DNA from: DATHSY01 sp046729855
Lineage (GTDB): Bacteria; Actinomycetota; UBA4738; HRBIN12
Reading direction: 5' to 3'
DNA length: 43,984 nt
Assembly (NCBI GenBank): GCA_046729855.1
Contig: JBKPHM010000070.1
Span: 1 to 43,984, forward strand
The position numbers and the translations under genes are program-made. A model generated the notes under the pieces. It made no database searches. It was not told the DNA's origin and was given only the letters and a program-made list of their open reading frames with translations. Positions within the stretch are counted from its first letter, which is position 1, and the number at the start of each line of letters is the position of its first letter. Positions 23,393-32,300 of this stretch are shown in pieces.

Positions 23393-26257
23393 GTGGGCAC
23401 CGAGACACTCGTTATCCACGGCGCCCGTGAGCACAACCTCAAGAACGTCACGCTGGAACTTCCCCGCAACAAGATCATCGTGTTCACGGGTCTGTCCGGC
23501 TCAGGCAAGTCGTCGCTGGCGTTCGACACGATCTACGCCGAGGGCCAGCGACGGTACGTCGAGTCGCTGTCCGCCTACGCGCGCCAATTCCTGGGCCAGA
23601 TGGAGAAGCCGGACGTCGATTTCATCGAGGGGCTGTCGCCGGCGATCTCGATCGACCAGAAGTCCACCTCGCGGAACCCACGATCGACAGTCGGCACGAT
23701 CACCGAGGTCTACGACTACCTGCGTGTCCTGTTCGCGCGGATCGGCCACCCGCACTGCCCGCGCTGCGGTCGGCCGATCGGGCGCCAGACACCCGAGCAG
23801 ATCGTGGACCAGGTCATGCAGCTCCCCGAGGGCACCCGCTTCCAGGTCCTCGCCCCGGTCGTCCGCGGTCGCAAGGGTGAGTACGAGAAGCTGCTCGGCG
23901 ACCTGGCCCGCCAGGGGTTCCCGCGCGCTCGGGTCGACGGTGAGGTACGGGACCTCTCCGAATCGATCCGGCTCGAGCGCCACTACAAGCACACGATCGA
24001 GGTCGTGGTCGACCGTCTGGTCGCCAAGCCCGACATCCGCCGGCGCGTGGCCGACTCGATCGAGACGGCGCTCCAGCTCGCGGAGGGGATCGCCGCCGTT
24101 GCGGTCCAGACGCACGAGGGTGAGGACGTCCAGACGTTCTCCCAGAACCTCGCCTGCACCAACTGCGGCTTGTCGTTCGACGAGCTGCAACCGAGGAACT
24201 TCTCCTTCAACTCGCCCTACGGGGCGTGCCAGACCTGCGACGGGCTCGGCACTCGGCTCGAGGTCGACCCCGAGCTCGTGGTCCCCGACCGGGAGCTCTC
24301 GATCGACCAGGGCGCGATCGCACCGTGGTCGGGCTCGCGGCTCGAGTACTGGGACCGCGTCCTGGTCGCCGTCGCCGACGCGAACGGCTTCGACACGCGG
24401 ACGCCGTGGAAGCGGCTCCCCAAGAGGGCGCGCGACGTCCTGCTGTTCGGCTCGGATCGGGAGGTCCACGTCCGATACAAGAACCGGTACGGACGCACCC
24501 GCTCGTACTGGACCACCTACGAGGGTGTGATCCCGGCCGTCGATCGACGACACGGCGAGACCGACTCCGACGCGCAACGCGAGAAGCTCGAGCAGTTCAT
24601 GCGGGAGATCCCGTGCCGCGCCTGCGGCGGGGCCCGGCTGCGGCCGGAGAGCCTGGCCGTCCGGATCGGCGGGATCAACATCGCCGAGCTGACGTCACGC
24701 TCGATCCGCGACACGCTCGCGTTCGTCGACGAGGTCGAGCTGTCCGAGCGCGAGGGGATGATCGCCGAACGCCTCGTCAAGGAGATCCGCGCGCGGCTCG
24801 CGTTCCTGGTCGACGTGGGGCTCGACTACCTGACGCTGGACCGGGCGTCGGGGACGCTGGCCGGCGGCGAGGCCCAGCGGATCCGGCTCGCGACGCAGAT
24901 CGGGTCGGGGCTGGTCGGCGTCCTGTACATCCTCGACGAGCCGTCGATCGGGTTGCACCAACGGGACAACCGTCGACTGATCGACACGCTGGTGCGGCTG
25001 CGCGACCTCGGGAACACGCTGATCGTCGTCGAACACGATGAGGCCACGATCAACGCCGCCGACCACATCGTCGACATCGGGCCGGGTGCGGGCGAGCACG
25101 GCGGCGAGATCGTGTACTCGGGCGACCTGAAGGGCCTGCTCGGGTCCGACAGCTCGATCACCGGCGCGTTCCTGTCGGGGCGGCGCCAGATCCCGACGCC
25201 GGAGATGCGGCGCTCGGCGGGTGATCGCTGGCTCAGGGTCGTCGGGGCGCGCGAGCACAACCTCAAGGACGTGACGCTCGAGATCCCGCTCGGGCTGTTC
25301 GTCTGTGTGACGGGCGTCAGCGGCTCGGGCAAGTCGACGCTGGTCCAGGAGGTGTTGCTTCGGGCGCTGATGCAGCGGATCTACCGCTCGCGTGTCCTGC
25401 CCGGCAAGCACAGGCGCCTCCTCGGCTGGGAGCAGATCGACAAGGTGATCGACATCGACCAGTCTCCGATCGGCCGAACGCCGCGCTCGAACCCGGCCAC
25501 GTATACCGGCGTGTTCGACCACGTCAGGACCCTGTTCTCGCAGGTGCCCGAGGCGCGCGTCCGCGGGTACAAGCCAGGCCGGTTCTCGTTCAACGTGCGA
25601 GGCGGGAGGTGCGAGAACTGCGCCGGCGACGGCCAGATCAAGATCGAGATGCACTTCCTGGCCGACGTCTACGTCACGTGCGAGGTCTGCAAGGGTCACC
25701 GCTACAACCGCGAGACGCTCGAGGTGAAGTACAAGGGCCGGTCGATCGCCGACGTCCTCGAGATGAGCGTCGACGAGGCGCTTGGGTTCTTCCGGAACAT
25801 CCCGGTCATCGCGCGGCACCTCGAGACGCTGTCCGACGTCGGGCTCGGGTACGTGAAGCTCGGCCAGCCCGCGCCCACGCTCTCGGGTGGCGAGGCGCAG
25901 CGGATCAAGCTCTCGGCCGAGCTTCAGAAGCGCGCCACGGGCAACACGTTCTACGTCTTGGACGAGCCCACGACGGGTCTGCACTTCGAGGACGTCCGCA
26001 AGCTCCTGAACGTCCTTCAGCGGCTCGTGGGCCAGGGGAACACGGTGCTCGTGATCGAGCACAACCTCGATGTGATCAAGACGGCGGACTGGATCGTGGA
26101 CCTCGGCCCCGAGGGCGGGGACGAGGGCGGCCGCGTCGTCGTCGCCGGGCCGCCCGACGCCGTCGCCGCGCACCCCGCGTCCTACACGGGTCAGTTCCTC
26201 TCGGAGGTGCTCGGCACGCTGCCGTTCGAGCCGGCGCACGTCGGCGCCGACGCCTGA
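23393..26257 (+). CDS. uvrA: Excinuclease ABC subunit A
   Basis: A 954-residue UvrA, the damage-recognition ATPase dimer of nucleotide excision repair. Two ABC modules are complete: Walker A GLSGSGKS (33-40) and GVSGSGKS (from Gly641), with signatures LAGGEAQRIRLATQ and LSGGEAQRIKLSAE. Zinc-binding cysteines appear in CPRCGRPIG, CTNCGLSFDELQ with CQTCDG, and CENCAGDG with CEVCKGH. The GTG at 23393 is chosen because it sits seven bases after a TAGCAT box; ATG 23384 and the frame start at 23363 would add residues absent from the family. It is divergent from the small protein/PLP operon and followed by the cupredoxin lipoprotein. Confidence 0.97.
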   Translation: MGTETLVIHGAREHNLKNVTLELPRNKIIVFTGLSGSGKSSLAFDTIYAEGQRRYVESLSAYARQFLGQMEKPDVDFIEGLSPAISIDQKSTSRNPRSTVGTITEVYDYLRVLFARIGHPHCPRCGRPIGRQTPEQIVDQVMQLPEGTRFQVLAPVVRGRKGEYEKLLGDLARQGFPRARVDGEVRDLSESIRLERHYKHTIEVVVDRLVAKPDIRRRVADSIETALQLAEGIAAVAVQTHEGEDVQTFSQNLACTNCGLSFDELQPRNFSFNSPYGACQTCDGLGTRLEVDPELVVPDRELSIDQGAIAPWSGSRLEYWDRVLVAVADANGFDTRTPWKRLPKRARDVLLFGSDREVHVRYKNRYGRTRSYWTTYEGVIPAVDRRHGETDSDAQREKLEQFMREIPCRACGGARLRPESLAVRIGGINIAELTSRSIRDTLAFVDEVELSEREGMIAERLVKEIRARLAFLVDVGLDYLTLDRASGTLAGGEAQRIRLATQIGSGLVGVLYILDEPSIGLHQRDNRRLIDTLVRLRDLGNTLIVVEHDEATINAADHIVDIGPGAGEHGGEIVYSGDLKGLLGSDSSITGAFLSGRRQIPTPEMRRSAGDRWLRVVGAREHNLKDVTLEIPLGLFVCVTGVSGSGKSTLVQEVLLRALMQRIYRSRVLPGKHRRLLGWEQIDKVIDIDQSPIGRTPRSNPATYTGVFDHVRTLFSQVPEARVRGYKPGRFSFNVRGGRCENCAGDGQIKIEMHFLADVYVTCEVCKGHRYNRETLEVKYKGRSIADVLEMSVDEALGFFRNIPVIARHLETLSDVGLGYVKLGQPAPTLSGGEAQRIKLSAELQKRATGNTFYVLDEPTTGLHFEDVRKLLNVLQRLVGQGNTVLVIEHNLDVIKTADWIVDLGPEGGDEGGRVVVAGPPDAVAAHPASYTGQFLSEVLGTLPFEPAHVGADA

Positions 26258-26309
26258 CGTCTTGGGACGCCCTGCGCGGCGCGGGACACGGGTGGAGGGA
26301 CCCGCTTGC

Positions 26310-26315
26310 TAGGAT
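26310..26315 (+). promoter_or_regulatory. -10 box of the cupredoxin lipoprotein gene
   Basis: TAGGAT, eleven bases before the ATG at 26327. It lies only 53 bases after the uvrA stop and implies a leader of about 4 nt. Confidence 0.45.
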
Positions 26316-26326
26316 TGCGCCCGCTC

Positions 26327-28303
26327 ATGACCCGGACGTCGTTCCCGCTCGTCCTGATCCTCGGCCTGCTCGCAGCGGCCTGCGCGGAACAGACGCAGGC
26401 TGAGGTCGAGTTCGGGTCGGGCAAGACCTTCACGACGTTCGTCGCGGACGCCCAGGACGACGTGGGTCAGATGCCGTCGGTCGGCGTGTCCCCCGACGGG
26501 GTGCCGTACGTGGCGTACTTCGGGTTCCCGGAGGAGGTGGCCGAGGGCGAGGTTGCCGCACCGCGCCCGATCGATACCCCGCCGCTGCCCGGCGTGCTGC
26601 TGACCAGCGTCGACGAGGGGATCTGGACCCGCGGCGCCGTGGCGATCGAACAGAACGTCCCCAACTCGCAGGTCCCGTTCGGCCCGGCGGAGGAGAAGAC
26701 GGTCGCGTCGATGGAGCCGGACAACGTTGCCGGCACCGCGACGGCCGTCGACGCGAACGGCGGGATCCACGTCGCGTGGGCCTCGGACACCGGGATCTGG
26801 TACGGCCACAACCCCAATCGTTCGGCGTTCGACGTGACGCAGGTCTTCAAGCTCGATCGCAAGCTCAGCGTGGCCGGCCCGCTCGGGGCCCCATCGATCG
26901 CCGTCGACCAGTCGGGGACCCCGTGGATCGCGTTCAGCCACGCCGCCGCCGGCGGCGTCACCGTGGTGGCGGCCTCGCTCGACGGGAGCGAGTGGACGCT
27001 CGAGGAGGTCGCGACGTTCGGCGGGCAGGCGGGCGCCGGCCGTCAGCCCGGTCGCACCGGCATCGCCCTGAGCGATGGAGCACCGATCGTGGTCTACGGC
27101 GACGGAAACGAGCTGTTCGCAGCCACGCCCTCCCGAGACGGGGAAGGCTGGGAAGCATCGTCGATCGCGAACGGGACGGACGGCACGGGGATCTCGGCGA
27201 CGACGGGGGCGGACGGCACGGTCCTCGCGTCGTTCTACGCCGGCACCGAGGTCCAGGTGGCGGTCATGACGGGCGGGGAGTGGCGAGCCACGACCGTCGC
27301 GACGGTGGGCGACGGTGAGAACCTCGCCGGGCGATCCACCGGCGTCGGGGCGGACGAGAGCGGCACGGTCTATGTGACGTGGTACGACCCGGCGAGCGAC
27401 CAAGTGCACCTCGTGTCGGGGAAGGGCGATGCGTTCGAGGACATAGGAACCTCCGGGACCGAGGGTGGCTCGCAGCCCGCGCTCGGCGTCGCGCCGGACG
27501 GGTCGACCGTCGACCTGAGCTGGTTCGACACCCGGGACCAGAACCTGATGCTCGGCACCTACGGCGAGACCGGCGAGCTCGCGCTGGCCGTGCCGAGCCC
27601 GACGGCGGCTCCGACGGGCACCGCGGCGGCGCCACCGTCGGCGTGCACGCCCGTCGAGGACGGCGTCGTCACGATCACGGCGTCCGGCCTCGCCTTCGAC
27701 ACGACGTGCATCGAGGTGCCAGCCGGCGAAGGCTTCACGATCGCGTTCGACAACCAGGACGCCGGCGTCCAGCACAATGTGGCGGTGTACCCGTCGGCCG
27801 ACGATCTCACGAACCCGATCATGAAGGGCGACGTCATCACCGGCGTCGACCAGATCGAGTACCAGGTCGATCCGCTGGACGAGGGTGAGTACCACTTCCA
27901 GTGCGACATCCACCCGACGTCCATGACCGGGACCGTCCGGGTGGTTGGCCGGGGCGGAGGTGGCGGCGAGGGCGGGGGAGGAGGAGGCGCCGGCGGCGGT
28001 GGAGGCGGCGCGACCACGGAGACCCTGACCGCGGCGTCGCTCGCCTTCGACACCGACACGATCTCGCTCCCGGCCGACGAGGCGACGACCCTGACGTTCG
28101 ACAACCAGGACGCGAGCGTCCAGCACAACATGTCGATCTATCCGGCGTCCGATCAGGTCTCGCCCGACACGGCGCTCTTCCAGGGCGACGCGATCACGGG
28201 CCCGGACCAGATCGATTACCAGATCCCGGCGCTGGAGGCGGGTGAGTACTACTTCCAGTGCGACATCCACCCGGACATGAACGGTACGGTTGTCGTCGGG
28301 TGA
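26327..28303 (+). CDS. Lipoprotein with beta-propeller-like region and two cupredoxin domains
   Basis: A 658-residue exported lipoprotein: the signal ends in LLAAAC with Cys19. Residues about 30-420 contain repeated strands of the kind GIHVAWASDTGIWYG and GTVYVTWYDPASDQVHL, suggesting a beta-propeller (sialidase/BNR-like). Two blue-copper domains follow. The first (about 443-537) has His483, Cys526, His529 and Met533; the second (about 567-658) has His600, Cys645, His648 and Met651. Both share the FDNQDAxVQHN and YxFQCDIHP motifs. A glycine-rich linker at about 541-563 joins them. All type 1 copper ligands are present, so electron transfer or copper binding at the cell surface is likely; the partner is unknown. 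The start is the ATG at 26327; an upstream TTG at 26306 would cover the -10 box. Confidence 0.85.
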   Translation: MTRTSFPLVLILGLLAAACAEQTQAEVEFGSGKTFTTFVADAQDDVGQMPSVGVSPDGVPYVAYFGFPEEVAEGEVAAPRPIDTPPLPGVLLTSVDEGIWTRGAVAIEQNVPNSQVPFGPAEEKTVASMEPDNVAGTATAVDANGGIHVAWASDTGIWYGHNPNRSAFDVTQVFKLDRKLSVAGPLGAPSIAVDQSGTPWIAFSHAAAGGVTVVAASLDGSEWTLEEVATFGGQAGAGRQPGRTGIALSDGAPIVVYGDGNELFAATPSRDGEGWEASSIANGTDGTGISATTGADGTVLASFYAGTEVQVAVMTGGEWRATTVATVGDGENLAGRSTGVGADESGTVYVTWYDPASDQVHLVSGKGDAFEDIGTSGTEGGSQPALGVAPDGSTVDLSWFDTRDQNLMLGTYGETGELALAVPSPTAAPTGTAAAPPSACTPVEDGVVTITASGLAFDTTCIEVPAGEGFTIAFDNQDAGVQHNVAVYPSADDLTNPIMKGDVITGVDQIEYQVDPLDEGEYHFQCDIHPTSMTGTVRVVGRGGGGGEGGGGGGAGGGGGGATTETLTAASLAFDTDTISLPADEATTLTFDNQDASVQHNMSIYPASDQVSPDTALFQGDAITGPDQIDYQIPALEAGEYYFQCDIHPDMNGTVVVG

Positions 28304-28339
28304 CGGCGATCGTTCCCGGGATCGCGGCGAACCACCCGA

Positions 28340-28345
28340 TACCAT
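28340..28345 (+). promoter_or_regulatory. -10 box of uvrC (leaderless)
   Basis: TACCAT, six bases, then the GTG start at 28352. No Shine-Dalgarno is present before this GTG. Confidence 0.5.
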
Positions 28346-28351
28346 GACCTG

Positions 28352-30262
28352 GTGACCGCTCCGCGCCCCGAGACCGCCGCGATCCCAGACGCGCCCGGGG
28401 CGTACCTGTTCCGGGACGACGACGGCCGGGTCATCTACGTGGGCAAGGCAACGTCGCTCCGCAAACGGCTGGCGAGCTACTGGGGCAAGCCGCTCCACCC
28501 CAGGACCGAGGCCATGGTGGAGGCCGCGAGGTCGGTCGAGTGGATCGTCGCGCGCGGCGAGGTCGACTCGCTCCTGCTCGAGTACAACCTGATCCAGGAG
28601 CACCGGCCGAGGTTCAACATCCGGTATCGAGACGACAAGTCGTACCCGTACCTCGCGATCACGGTGGGCGAGCGGTGGCCTCGCGCGCAGGTCCTCCGCG
28701 GGGCGAAGCGCAAGAACGTCCGGTACTTCGGACCGTTCGGTCACGCGTACGCCATCCGGGAAACGCTGGACGCCCTCACGCGGGTATTCCCGGTCCGGAC
28801 CTGCTCGAACGCGTTCTTCGACCAGCGGCGCCGCGCGCGACGCCCGTGCCTCTACTACGACATCGGACGGTGCTCGGGTCCGTGCGTCCCCGAGGTCACC
28901 GGCGTCACGGACGCGGCGTACCGCGCCGACGTGGACGCCATGTCCGACTTCCTGGCCGGGAACCACCGGCCCCTGCTGGCCCGCCTCGACCGGGAGATGC
29001 GCTCCGCCTCCGACCGGCAGGAGTACGAGCTCGCCGCCAAGTTCCGTGACCAGGTGGCGGCCGCCCGGCGCGCGATGGAGAGCCAGGAGATGGTGCTCAC
29101 GCAGCCCGAGGACCTCGACGTCATCGCCATGATGGAGGACGACCTCGAGGCGGCCTTCCAGGTGTTCTTCGTCCGGCGGGGCCGCGTGATGGGCCGCAAG
29201 GGCTGGATCGTCGACCGCGTCGAGGACCTCGACCGGGCGCAGCTGCTCGGCTCGTTCGTGCGCGAGCTGTACATGGAACGAGGGGACGTGCCGCCCCGGA
29301 TCCTCGTGCCCGAGCGGCCCGCCGACGCGGACGTCCTGATCGAATGGCTCCAGGGCCGGCGCGACGGCAGGGTCGCGTTCGCGGTCCCAGCCCGCGGCGC
29401 GAAGCGGCGCCTGATGGAGGTGGTCCGGCAGAACGCGCGAGACCACTTCCAGCGGCACAAGCTGCGCCGCGCCTCCGACTTCGGCGCCCGCTCGCGCGCC
29501 CTCACCGAGCTCGGCACGGTCCTCGGGCTGGAACAGCCGCCGCTGCGGATCGAGTGCTACGACGTCTCGAACCTCGGACCGACGGACAAGGTCGGTTCGA
29601 TGGTCGTCTTCGAGGACGGGCTGCCCAAGCGCTCGGATTACCGTAGGTTCGAGATCAAGGGCGTGGCGGGCCAGGACGATTTCGCTTCCATGCAGGAGAT
29701 GCTGAGCCGGCGGTTCGCCCGACTCCGCGCCGAGCAGGACGGCCGGGCGCGCGACCGCTCGGACGGGGAGCCGCGCCGGCGCCGGCGCTTCGCGTACCCG
29801 CCGTCGTTGATCGTCGTCGACGGCGGCCGGGGACAGCTGGCGGTCGCGACGCGCGCCCTCGGCGACGCCGGCCTGCACATCCCGGCGATCGGCCTGGCCA
29901 AGCGGCTCGAGGAGGTCTATTTTCCCGAACGCCCGGACCCACTCCTGATCCCACGCGGCTCGGAGGCGTTGTTCGTCCTCCAGCACCTCCGCGACGAGGC
30001 GCACCGGTTCGCCGTGACCTACCACCGCCAGAAGCGGGGCCGGCGCGCGCTGTCATCGCCGCTCGATCAGGTGCCGGGGATCGGCCCGACGCGGAAGCGG
30101 GCGCTGCTCCGGCGGTTCGGGTCGCTGTCGCGCCTCGCCGCGGCAACAGTCGAGGACGTGACCGCCACGCCGGGGATCGGACCCGAGCTCGCGCGCGTCG
30201 TCTACGACCGGCTGCACGGCGTCACCGGCGGACGCTCGGATGAGCGAAGGGTGAGCGCCTGA
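28352..30262 (+). CDS. uvrC: Excinuclease ABC subunit C
   Basis: A 636-residue UvrC, the nuclease that cuts on both sides of the lesion. The GIY-YIG domain has GAYLFRD, VIYVGKA and SLRKRL, with Glu77 as metal ligand. A cysteine cluster (RTCSNAF, PCLYYDIGRCSGPC) corresponds to the site reported to hold an iron-sulfur cluster in E. coli UvrC. The UVR segment follows at about 205-240. The RNase H-like domain includes ECYDVSNLGPTDKVGSMVVF and LIVVDGGRGQL. Two helix-hairpin-helix motifs (VPGIGPTRKRALL, TPGIGPELARVV) end the protein. Its stop TGA overlaps the ATG of rapZ (30260-30264), so the two are coupled. Confidence 0.97.
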   Translation: MTAPRPETAAIPDAPGAYLFRDDDGRVIYVGKATSLRKRLASYWGKPLHPRTEAMVEAARSVEWIVARGEVDSLLLEYNLIQEHRPRFNIRYRDDKSYPYLAITVGERWPRAQVLRGAKRKNVRYFGPFGHAYAIRETLDALTRVFPVRTCSNAFFDQRRRARRPCLYYDIGRCSGPCVPEVTGVTDAAYRADVDAMSDFLAGNHRPLLARLDREMRSASDRQEYELAAKFRDQVAAARRAMESQEMVLTQPEDLDVIAMMEDDLEAAFQVFFVRRGRVMGRKGWIVDRVEDLDRAQLLGSFVRELYMERGDVPPRILVPERPADADVLIEWLQGRRDGRVAFAVPARGAKRRLMEVVRQNARDHFQRHKLRRASDFGARSRALTELGTVLGLEQPPLRIECYDVSNLGPTDKVGSMVVFEDGLPKRSDYRRFEIKGVAGQDDFASMQEMLSRRFARLRAEQDGRARDRSDGEPRRRRRFAYPPSLIVVDGGRGQLAVATRALGDAGLHIPAIGLAKRLEEVYFPERPDPLLIPRGSEALFVLQHLRDEAHRFAVTYHRQKRGRRALSSPLDQVPGIGPTRKRALLRRFGSLSRLAAATVEDVTATPGIGPELARVVYDRLHGVTGGRSDERRVSA

Positions 30263-31176
30263 TGGCGCAGACGAAGCGAGCGCCGGAGGGGACCCTGGAG
30301 CCGGCGCCGGTCCGCGCGGTGGCCGCGGGGTTCACCATCGTCACCGGCCTGTCCGGCGCCGGCCGCTCGGAGGCGGCGCGATCGCTCGAGGACCTGGGCT
30401 ACTTCGTCGTCGACAATCTGCCGCCCGCACTGCTGCCGAAGATGGCCGAGCTGGCCGAGCGCCCGGGCGGACCCGGGCGGCTGGCCGCCGTCGTCGACGC
30501 GCGCGGCGGCGTCTTCTTTGGCGAGCTGTCGAAGGCGCTTGAAGACCTTCAGCGCATCAGCATTCCGTACCGGATCGTCTACCTGGAGGCGTCCGACGAG
30601 GACCTTGTCAAACGCTACGAGGCGACCCGCAGACGGCACCCGCTGGCGCCAGCCGACCGGGTCGTCGAGGGGATCCGCAAGGAGCGCCTGATGATGGAGA
30701 GCCTCCGCGAGGAGGCCGACCTGATCCTGGACACGTCGGGACTCACCCCGCACGACCTCCGGGGGAGGATCCGCGACGCCTTCGCCGACGCACCGCCCGA
30801 GGCCGGACTCCAGGTCTCGGTGATCTCGTTTGGGTACAAGCACGGGACGCCGCGCGACGCCGATCTCGTGATCGACTGCCGGTTCCTGCCGAACCCGCAC
30901 TGGGTGGACGACCTGCGGCCGCTCCCCGGGACCGACGAACGGGTCCGGACGTACGTGCGGGGGCAACAGACCTACCGCGAGTTCATGCGGCGGCTTCGCG
31001 GTCTGCTTGGCTACATGATCCCGGGCTTCGTCGCCGAGGGGAAGTCCTACCTGACCGTCGCGATCGGATGCACCGGCGGCCGCCACCGGTCGGTCGTGAT
31101 CGCCGACGAGCTGGCCGCGTTCTTCCGCGACAAGGGTCTGCCGGTAGCCGTCGACCATCGCGACCTCGACCGGTAG
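30262..31176 (+). CDS. rapZ: RNase adapter/nucleotide-binding protein RapZ (YvcJ family)
   Basis: A 304-residue P-loop protein of the RapZ/YvcJ family. The Walker A loop is GLSGAGRS (29-36), with arginine in place of lysine, a substitution also seen in mycobacterial homologues. It is followed by SLEDLGYFVVDNLPP, a family hallmark. The C-terminal domain has ISFGYKHGTPRDADLVIDCR, FLPNPHWVDDLRPLPGTD and the binding segment IGCTGGRHRSVV. In enterobacteria RapZ controls amino-sugar synthesis through small RNAs; in Gram-positives its role is less clear. In most actinobacteria yvcK and whiA follow this gene. Here gap comes next after 112 bases. Confidence 0.93.
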   Translation: MAQTKRAPEGTLEPAPVRAVAAGFTIVTGLSGAGRSEAARSLEDLGYFVVDNLPPALLPKMAELAERPGGPGRLAAVVDARGGVFFGELSKALEDLQRISIPYRIVYLEASDEDLVKRYEATRRRHPLAPADRVVEGIRKERLMMESLREEADLILDTSGLTPHDLRGRIRDAFADAPPEAGLQVSVISFGYKHGTPRDADLVIDCRFLPNPHWVDDLRPLPGTDERVRTYVRGQQTYREFMRRLRGLLGYMIPGFVAEGKSYLTVAIGCTGGRHRSVVIADELAAFFRDKGLPVAVDHRDLDR

Positions 31177-31252
31177 TTCGACCGTCCCGCCACGTTGCGG
31201 CGCATGTCCCGCGCACGCCCGCGCCGACCGACGGGTACGTGATGTCGTCGGC

Positions 31253-31258
31253 TAGGAT
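31253..31258 (+). promoter_or_regulatory. -10 box of the glycolytic operon
   Basis: TAGGAT, with a start near 31265 and a 24-nt leader carrying GAGGAGG before gap. CCGACG (31228-31233) and CGTCGG (31246-31251) form an inverted repeat across the -35/-10 region that could bind a regulator. The -35 hexamer is weak. Confidence 0.45.
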
Positions 31259-31288
31259 GGCTGCACCCCCTGCGCGAGGAGGTCTCGC

Positions 31289-32296
31289 ATGAGCGTCAAG
31301 GTAGGTATCAACGGGTTCGGCCGGATCGGACGCAACTTCTTCCGCGCCGCGAAGGAACAGGGCAAGGACTGGGACTTCGTGGCCGTCAACGACATCACCG
31401 ACGCCGCGACGCTGGCGCACCTGCTCAAATACGACTCCGTCCTCGGGACGCTCCGGGCCGAGGTGTCGGCCACGGAGAACGCGATCCTGGTAGACGGGGA
31501 CGAGCTGCGCGTGATCGCCGAGCGCGACCCGGCCAACCTCCCGTGGAAGGAGCTCGGCGCGCAGATCGTGATCGAGTCGACCGGCCTGTTTACGAAGCGT
31601 GAGGACGCCGACAAGCACATCTCTGCGGGGGCCGAGAAGGTCATCATCAGCGCGCCGGCCAAGGGCGAGGACGTGACGATGATCCTCGGCGTGAACGACG
31701 ACGCGTACGACCCATCGCAGCACAACGTGATCTCAAACGCCTCGTGCACCACCAACTGCGTGGTCCCCATGGCCAAGGTGCTGGACGACGCCTTCGGGAT
31801 CGACCACGGCTTCATGACCACGATCCACGCCTACACGAACGACCAGCGGATCCTCGACCTGCCGCACAAGGATCTGCGCCGGGCCCGCGCGGCCGCGGTC
31901 AACATCATCCCGACGTCGACCGGCGCGGCCAAGTCAACCGGCGTCGTGCTGCCGCACCTCAAGGGCAGGATGGACGGGATCTCGATGCGCGTGCCGGTAC
32001 CGGACGGCTCCGTCACCGATCTGGTTGCGACGCTGAAGCGCGAGGCGACGGTCGAGGAGATCAACCAGGCGTATCGGGCCGCTGCGCGGAACGGCCCACT
32101 CGCGGGCAAGCTCGTGTACACGGAGGACCCGATCGTATCGACCGACATTGTCGGGAGCCCCGCGTCCTGTACGTTCGACGCGCTGTCCACGATGGCGCTC
32201 GGCCCGATGGTCAAGGTCGTCGGCTGGTACGACAACGAGTGGGGGTACTCGAACCGGCTGGTCGACCTCGTCGAGCTCGTCGCCGACCGGCTCTAG
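31289..32296 (+). CDS. gap: Glyceraldehyde-3-phosphate dehydrogenase
   Basis: A 335-residue type I GAPDH that oxidises glyceraldehyde 3-phosphate to 1,3-bisphosphoglycerate with NAD. The NAD fold begins VKVGINGFGRIGRNFFRA. The catalytic Cys153 lies in SNASCTTNC and His180 in TTIHAYTNDQ. The phosphate-binding PTSTGAAKS and the final VGWYDNEWGYSNRLVDL are complete. The ATG at 31289 has GAGGAGG upstream. It is the first gene of a gap-pgk-tpiA-phosphoglycerate mutase operon. Confidence 0.97.
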   Translation: MSVKVGINGFGRIGRNFFRAAKEQGKDWDFVAVNDITDAATLAHLLKYDSVLGTLRAEVSATENAILVDGDELRVIAERDPANLPWKELGAQIVIESTGLFTKREDADKHISAGAEKVIISAPAKGEDVTMILGVNDDAYDPSQHNVISNASCTTNCVVPMAKVLDDAFGIDHGFMTTIHAYTNDQRILDLPHKDLRRARAAAVNIIPTSTGAAKSTGVVLPHLKGRMDGISMRVPVPDGSVTDLVATLKREATVEEINQAYRAAARNGPLAGKLVYTEDPIVSTDIVGSPASCTFDALSTMALGPMVKVVGWYDNEWGYSNRLVDLVELVADRL

Positions 32297-32300
32297 CGGC

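Noticed and set aside
27950..28012. GGC/GGA-rich repeat that might be a tandem DNA element
   Set aside because: It simply encodes the glycine linker between the two cupredoxin domains.
26309..30025. Minus-strand frame of 1238 codons
   Set aside because: Antisense of the cupredoxin lipoprotein and uvrC. High GC keeps this frame open; composition is Arg/Asp/Val-rich and no domain is visible.
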